Positions 59,401-64,000 of a stretch of DNA of 64,000 nt are shown piece after piece. The notes beneath the pieces were generated by a model. The model made no database searches, was not told the origin of the DNA, and saw nothing but the letters and a program-made list of their open reading frames with translations. Source of the stretch: Marisa cornuarietis (Eukaryota > Mollusca > Gastropoda > Architaenioglossa > Ampullariidae). The position numbers were made by a program, and so were the translations under genes. Position 1 is the first letter of the stretch; each line of letters opens with the position of its first letter. The DNA is taken from contig SMMW01000145.1 of the NCBI GenBank assembly GCA_004794655.1, positions 1,599,501 through 1,663,500 of the forward strand. Reading direction: 5' to 3'.

Positions 59401-60723
59401 TATTTCGGGACGCCCGCCGTCCTTCGTGTTTACTATGGGCATTTCCGTGGAGTCTTTTGCACCGGAACTCGCCCTCTTTGACCTCTTACCTTCAGGTGAC
59501 TTTGTTCTTGGGGTGAGGTCAGTATGCGCCACATACTCTAACTTGACAGCTCGCGAGTATTGCTCAGCAGAGAAGACTATGTCCTTTCCGGTGCTCTTGT
59601 GTTCCTTGTGTTTAGAACCTCGAGTAACCGTTCTCATCTCGTTGCGTGTTTGTGTCTCTTTTCCTTCCGTTCTTCCTCCATTCTTCCTGACATTTGGTGT
59701 TGGACTTCTCACAGAAATATCGGAATTTTCCACGGTGCTCTTTGCAACGAATGTCCAGGGTGGGATGGTGGCTCCCGTTTCGGCCTGGACTCGAGACGGA
59801 AGAATCTTGAGCTTTTTGTCCCCACCTGTGGGTTTCCGAGGGTTGATGTTGCTTCGAAAAACCTGCACAGGTGCAGGAACGCCTGATTTCAATCCTTTTC
59901 TAATCTTTTTAGTAATCTTTGTGGCATCATAAGCCTTTTTTGGCAAGTTACCGGACCTTTGAAAACCGCTCCTGGTAAACACAGAGGATCTCTTATACCA
60001 GAGGAGTGTACTTCTCTTTAGTCTGAGCTGACGGCCATTGTTTAATGTTTCTGGTGTCCACAGGCGATTAAAATCGTATTGTGACCCTTTCCATTGGCTT
60101 ATCTCCTGGTAAGTCACGTACGAGGTGTGCGTCATGTCCTGCAGGTGTCGCCCCGAGTTATCATCCCAAACAATAGTAGGAGCTATAAGGCTGGCACCCT
60201 CTGTAACACACCGGAACTGCGTCACGTCTCCAATTAGAACGGAGTCTGGACCAACGATGGTGGGCGGAAGTGGTGGAACTGCCGAGAAGCGAACACCAGA
60301 CATACGTGTCATGTTGATGTTGATAGTCATACTCTTTAAAGTAACTTAAGTGTCCATTTTCAACAGAAATAAAGTGAGCAGTTAACAGACAAGGTCCAGT
60401 CAGGGATAGATATACAGAAACATTAGTTCAGAACGAATTATGGAGAATGAAGATCTTTAATAAAAAAAAACATGACATGTCATGGAAGAACAAGTTAATG
60501 ACTGATTATGGGGGCACTCACAAACAACCTGCACGATCCAGGATGAGGCTGCTGTCTTTTGCCCAACTCTCACAGTGCAGGTGATGTTCTGCTCTATGTG
60601 AATAACTCCAACAGTGCCCAGAAATAGTTCACTGACGTACTGCAGCACGCCCACTCGGCCTTCTGGTATAAAGCGCCATATCCTTGTGCTTCCTGGAGAC
60701 ATGGGTAGGGCATTTAAGGCAGT
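49810..60723 (-). CDS. Single-pass membrane protein with Ig-like domains and long hydrophilic regions (5' partial)
   Basis: Five exons join in phase on the minus strand: 60723-60522, 60278-58806, 56305-56146, 53016-52856 and 51905-49810, giving 1,363 visible residues; the N terminus is not found. Exon 1 is the second half of an Ig-like domain with NITCTVRVG. Exon 2 starts a second domain (IGDVTQFRCV, then PTIVWDD) and completes it (ARETELKCMVQH) after about 383 inserted polar residues. Exons 3 and 4 form a third domain (GENATWTCHS, then ERDITLRCTATF). The last exon is about 640 hydrophilic, Ser/Thr/Asn-rich residues with N-glycosylation sites and short repeats, then a transmembrane helix (FIILVLVALVLLWYK) and a tail ending DPTDGY. 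It is likely a cell-surface adhesion or recognition receptor; the family is unknown. Confidence 0.85.
50350..50970 (-). repeat. Degenerate 57-residue protein repeats in the juxtamembrane region
   Basis: Four anchors, LTRASQT, LTSQENS, LTSWTKS and LTSWTNP, have their Leu codons at 50922-50920, 50760-50758, 50586-50584 and 50415-50413, spaced 54, 58 and 57 residues. After the last two anchors follow RNKT blocks with N-glycosylation sequons (VRNKTTTP and ERNKTRNP). Confidence 0.65.
51906..52855 (-). other. Ig-domain gene intron 4
   Basis: Donor GTCAGC (minus strand, from 52855), acceptor CTTTACAG (ending at 51906). The 0.95-kb intron holds no recognised element. Confidence 0.7.
53853..54236. 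repeat. 184-bp tandem duplication, diverged
   Basis: AGAAGGTTTCAGTCCAC occurs at 53853 and 54037, each followed by the same landmarks in order: TGCTGATACAC, TTGATC, AAAATGT, GGAGATGAG, AGTGGAGAA, GGCGCGAAGAAA or GGCGCAAGAAA, and AGGCTGGCT. The copies have diverged noticeably. A third partial start (GTAGAAGGCCGTAGG) lies near 54227. Confidence 0.75.
55200..56075 (+). mobile_element. 3' end of a non-LTR retrotransposon (CR1/L2-like)
   Basis: The + strand at 55249-55587 encodes the usual C-terminal segment of these ORF2 proteins: LYWLPIKVRIDYKLSTL, then FSPCAAKQWHSLPHHIRH, then FKLSLKTYLF and a stop. The following 3' UTR contains a (GACA)n tract (55834-55862) and ends in an ATT-rich tail near 56060-56075. 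It is 5'-truncated, with an interrupted C-run near 55332. Confidence 0.75.
56431..56551. repeat. (ATG)n and (AAT)n microsatellites
   Basis: A (GAT)n tract at 56431-56491 preceded by GAAGA-rich sequence, then (AAT)n at 56526-56551, within intron 2 of the Ig-domain gene. Confidence 0.95.
56592..57607 (+). mobile_element. 1.0-kb interspersed repeat, copy B
   Basis: Second copy of the repeat at 9971-10997, complete at both ends and antisense to the Ig-domain gene. It starts CCGATCGCCCTCATGGGGCG and shares the internal landmarks AACCCGGTTCGC, CCCACGCTACCTGTC and GGGAATACTATCAAAGTG. The hairpin at the start is kept; the palindrome has one change (GATCACGTGACC). Confidence 0.7.
57610..58670 (-). 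mobile_element. Non-LTR retrotransposon ORF2 fragment (CR1/L2-like)
   Basis: Minus-strand frames give the reverse transcriptase thumb and C-terminal region: WMVKNKLKLNDDKTEALL, NLGFIVADDMTLDRHVAAVC, then RLQRVQNSAARLVLRA, LPIRSRIQYKLSVL and CAAKQWNSLPFHIRHL. At least one frameshift near 58250 separates two open blocks. It is 5'-truncated, and its 3' end abuts copy B of the 1-kb repeat. It lies in intron 2 of the Ig-domain gene, in the sense orientation. Confidence 0.8.
58942..60090 (-). other. About 383-residue hydrophilic insert within an Ig-like domain
   Basis: Within one exon, the first half of the domain (ending near QEISQW) and the second half (starting YRVVSVLDFLPSLKARE) are separated by a basic, Ser/Gly/Asn/Lys-rich segment without predicted structure. 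The third Ig domain has its intron at the equivalent point. A dibasic motif, RSKR, lies at 59473-59484. Confidence 0.7.
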
Positions 60724-62049
60724 CTGCAGACAAACACTTTTTTGTCAATTTCTTTGTTTGGTAAGTACAGTTTCACAGAACACAATTGTTGAATGTCCAT
60801 ACTTAAAAGAAAAAAAAGTGAGAGGGAGAGAGAGACACAAGAAGAAAGTGTCCACATGTACCATTACAAAAAAGCTTTACAATCTACAACTGTTCTTGGT
60901 TTACAGGGTAAGTGTATGATTATTAAGTTGCATACACATATTAAACCATCTGAATAAAACAGTCCTGTCAACCTGACATGCAATTTACACTAAACAGCAT
61001 ACATCAGTCATACACAGGTAAACCACATTGAATGAAAAAATTAGAGCCTTCAAGATCTCAACACCAGGCAAAGTAGTAACATTTGTTGCACCCAACTCTT
61101 GTCAAGCTACAAAACTTTTTTTATGCTGCCCTGCATACAAGTTATTATTGTAACTTACTCTTGCATACATCAGTCATACATGTATTAATCACACTGTAAT
61201 GTAAATGAAACTGTACAACAGCTCACATTTAACTGAAAAAATACACTGTTGTGATTATATACCAAGAAATTTTGTTGTGTTCAGACTCAAAACATAGGTA
61301 TCTATGTCACTTACCCAACAAATATTCATTATCATATCAAAATACAAAACTCTTTCAAACTTGTTTGCTTATCTCAGTCTGTATCCTTCACTCAAAAAAC
61401 ATGGGTGTGTGCACACAATAGAAATATGCACTGGCTGAAGTTGAGATTACTTTAAGATTATGTGCACCATATAAAAATAATAATAATCAGCCTGTAAAGT
61501 GGTATTCTCAAGATAATAATAATAAACATCAGTCGTCTCCAGTCTTTCTACAGCAGCAGCAATACTCAAAGCGCTCTACAGTAATAAGAGTGCTCTGGTC
61601 TACTGTGATTCACTGTTGAAAAAACAGGTACAGCGCACTGCACAGGAAGATCAAATATAACAGTTCAGTGAAGAAACAAAACATAGAAGAAGTGGTGATG
61701 TGATACACCAGCTCATAATGTGGTGATAGCCAATTTCACTTAGGAAGAATGCAGTAAGAAGATAAACCCAGGTGGAGATCAGCATGAAAAATGTAATGTA
61801 GATACTACATGCACACTTATACACCATTTATAAATGCAACAAACATCTCTCCTTACAGCCACAGCACAAAGCCATCTTAGGCATTAAGACATAGTAAACT
61901 GTTCTGCATTTAAAAGTAGTACTCTAGGAAGAGGTTTGTTGGGGAGTCAGATCTCAAGGCTGAAAGAAAGTATGAGTGTCAATATTGTGGGCCAAAGAAA
62001 TCTAGAGATGAAGTCCACAGTAAGAAGTGGAACCTGTACCTACTAGACA
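60724..62049. other. AT-rich region upstream of the first visible Ig-domain exon
   Basis: No coding exon recognised. It probably belongs to an intron of the minus-strand gene (a good acceptor, TGTCTGCAG, ends at 60724). Short ATA/AAT-rich patches occur at 61476-61530. Nothing else supportable. Confidence 0.45.
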
Positions 62050-63830
62050 TAAGTAAACTAGCAGAATGACAATCCATCTAATATGATGCAGGCAATTACA
62101 GATAGTGTTGTCGTTTAGAGAGTCACATGGCTAAATGGGAGCCACTGGCTCCAAAAGGATATTTGTGTGTTATTAATAAATGCTGCATATTGCTCTACAA
62201 TATATCGTGACTTTAAAAAAGGCCTAAACTTATCCACTGTTGGTATTGCCTTCAGGTATCTGCATTTATAAATAAAAAAATTTGCTAGGAGAATAATAAA
62301 GTTCAAAGCTTTGTCAACCCCCTCAGTTTTACCAATACCAAACAATACCATTTCTTTACATAGCTGAATTTCTTCTGAATAATTCTGGTTTTTTAACATA
62401 TTCCACAGTTGGTCCCAAAAGGTTTTGCTTAATGGACAATGCCAGAATGTATGTTCAATGGTTTCTCTCTTGTTTACAAAAACAACAAGAAGGAGATGTA
62501 ATGAGCTTACATTTAAAAAGAAACGAGTTTGTGGGTAGGATCCGGTGTAAAAGTCGTAGCTGAAACCATCTCAGATGGGTATCCATAGTGGTATAGAAGA
62601 GCTTTTGAAATATATCAGCCCAGTCACAGTCTTTAAATTCAGCCTCCCATTTTCTAAGTGTAGTTGGATACGTTTTATTGTCTAGGATAATTTTTGAAAC
62701 CTCCTTATTTCCTTTTCTAATAATAACCCATCCCCTATTAACAGGTTCATTCTTAAAGACTAAGTGACAATTACATTTGGTTTGATATTGTTTTCTAGAC
62801 TGTAACAAACCCATGTAGGTTAAGGAGTCTGTGCTAATTAAGTCAGGGTACTTAACATAGAATTCATCAAGATTTAGAAATGTACCATTGACATTAGTGA
62901 GGTCCCTTATTTTTATGACTTTTGCATCCACCCATTTCTTAATATATATAACTTTTCTGTCTCTAATAATATTACCATTAAAGTGGATGGGTTCCCCTAG
63001 AAATTCCTCACTGCTTGTTGGAATACATTTGCTAATAAACTTTGCGTCCACCACTCCATCATGTTGTTTTAGGCGAATAAGTCTTTGTATAATATTTAAA
63101 TGGGTCAGATCTTTGGCGATGACAACCCTTGATCCCTTCAAACGAGAGCGCGCTTTTATAACTCTGTCTTTTCTTGATGTGAACTTTACAATCACCGGTC
63201 TCGGTTTGTCCTTCTGGAGTCTCCCGACTCTATGCAGTGTGTGTTTACAACTATTTGGAAGGCCATGTATCTTTACAGAATCTCTTCGTGAATATTGTTC
63301 CAGGTTGTTCATCTCCTCTTTCTGCTCTTTTGTGAGTGAGGTGAAACCAGTGATTTCTTCTTTCATTTGCATTTGAAGAGCTTCTACTGTATTTTTAAAT
63401 CATCGTGTTCTTTTTTTAGATCGAAGATAGTGCTCGTTAAGAACCCAATCTTGTTGTCAATGTGTTCTGTCAGTGAGCGATGTCCATCTTCCACTTGCTT
63501 CCTCACAACTTCAGTGGCTCTTTGTAGATTTTCCAGTCGGTCTGCTATCTCACTGTTTGTAATGTTAGCCGACGGGAAAACTTGGGTCAGGAGGGTTTGT
63601 CGATCGCGCGATTGAGATCGACATGTTTGGCTGATGTAATTGTCTCCCTTCTCCCGCTGTCGTCTCTCTCGTCCATCCAATTCTCCACTTTTCTGACCGG
63701 ACGTGCTTAAAATACTTTCGCTAGTGCTGGCTGCCTGTTTTCTCTTTTTATCGTCGTTTGTCTTTTTTGGAGCCATTAGTCTTTCATGCAGTCCGAAAGC
63801 TTAGAGAACGTGTAGAGGAGTAACAAACAC
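62050..63830 (-). mobile_element. Deletion derivative of an L1/Tx1-like LINE (ORF1 joined to the ORF2 C terminus)
   Basis: The minus strand begins with an ORF1-like protein (63776-63384, MAPKKTNDDKKRKQAA, then a coiled coil), shifted by one base in an A-run near 63396, and continues at 63372 with NNLEQYSRRDSVKIHGLPN, the typical ORF1 block. Without an ORF1 stop it passes into ORF2 C-terminal sequence (IKIRDLTNVNGTFLNLDEF, LRWFQLRLLHRILPTN). After a stop near 62455 the final part continues in another frame with the conserved HTFWHCPL and FWDQLW motifs and ends at 62115. Endonuclease and reverse transcriptase are deleted. Confidence 0.8.
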
Positions 63831-64000
63831 CACAGTATAACACAGCATAACACCACAGTATAACACATCATAACACCACACTGCTCAGCCGCCCTCGACT
63901 GAGATGATCACAATTCGCAGTAGTGTACAGATTCGCCACTTTCCACTTTCTTTTACAATAACTTTAACATAAATTATTCTCCATTAGAAATTTCTTAGGC
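63831..64000. other. Right edge of the window
   Basis: A short duplicated motif, ACACCACAGTATAACAC, occurs twice between 63827 and 63870, probably in the 5' UTR of the LINE derivative. The rest is unassigned. Confidence 0.35.

Overview
The window looks like nuclear DNA of a lophotrochozoan animal, most likely a gastropod mollusc. It holds intron-rich genes with GT-AG introns, abundant simple repeats, decayed non-LTR retrotransposons, tRNA-derived SINEs and a young LTR retrotransposon. The species call rests on gene and repeat style only.

Layout. From 1.7 to 21.3 kb, three nuclear receptor genes (here NR-A, NR-B, NR-C) lie head to tail on the + strand. All three have the P-box residues EACKG and an intron at the same codon between the two zinc fingers. 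NR-A and NR-B are close paralogues, with a canonical ligand-binding domain and AF-2 helix. NR-C is more divergent, has an extra hinge intron and ends without a recognisable AF-2. From 23.9 to 48.0 kb lies a complete + strand ABCC (MRP1-like) transporter gene; I could join 31 exons in consistent phase into 1,489 codons plus stop. Its intron 8 carries a 6-kb LTR retrotransposon with target-site duplications. Converging from the other strand, 60.7 to 49.8 kb, is the 3' part of a gene for a single-pass membrane protein with Ig-like domains and very long hydrophilic regions; its 5' end is not identified. The right edge (62.0-63.9 kb) is a deletion derivative of an L1/Tx1-like LINE.

How the parts relate. 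The receptors would be DNA-binding, probably ligand-gated regulators and ABCC an ATP-driven exporter of conjugated organic anions. Animal xenobiotic-sensing receptors often regulate such exporters, but a functional link here is only inferred from adjacency and from AGGTCA-like half-sites near the ABCC start.

Most notable points: a six-residue D-box in NR-A and NR-B, with a NAGNAG tandem acceptor in NR-A that could switch it to five; an Ig domain split by about 383 hydrophilic residues where its sister domain has an intron; a Gmr1-like LTR element in which a coiled-coil segment replaces protease, integrase and the start of reverse transcriptase; and a probable GC-AG intron at the Q-loop of ABCC NBD2.
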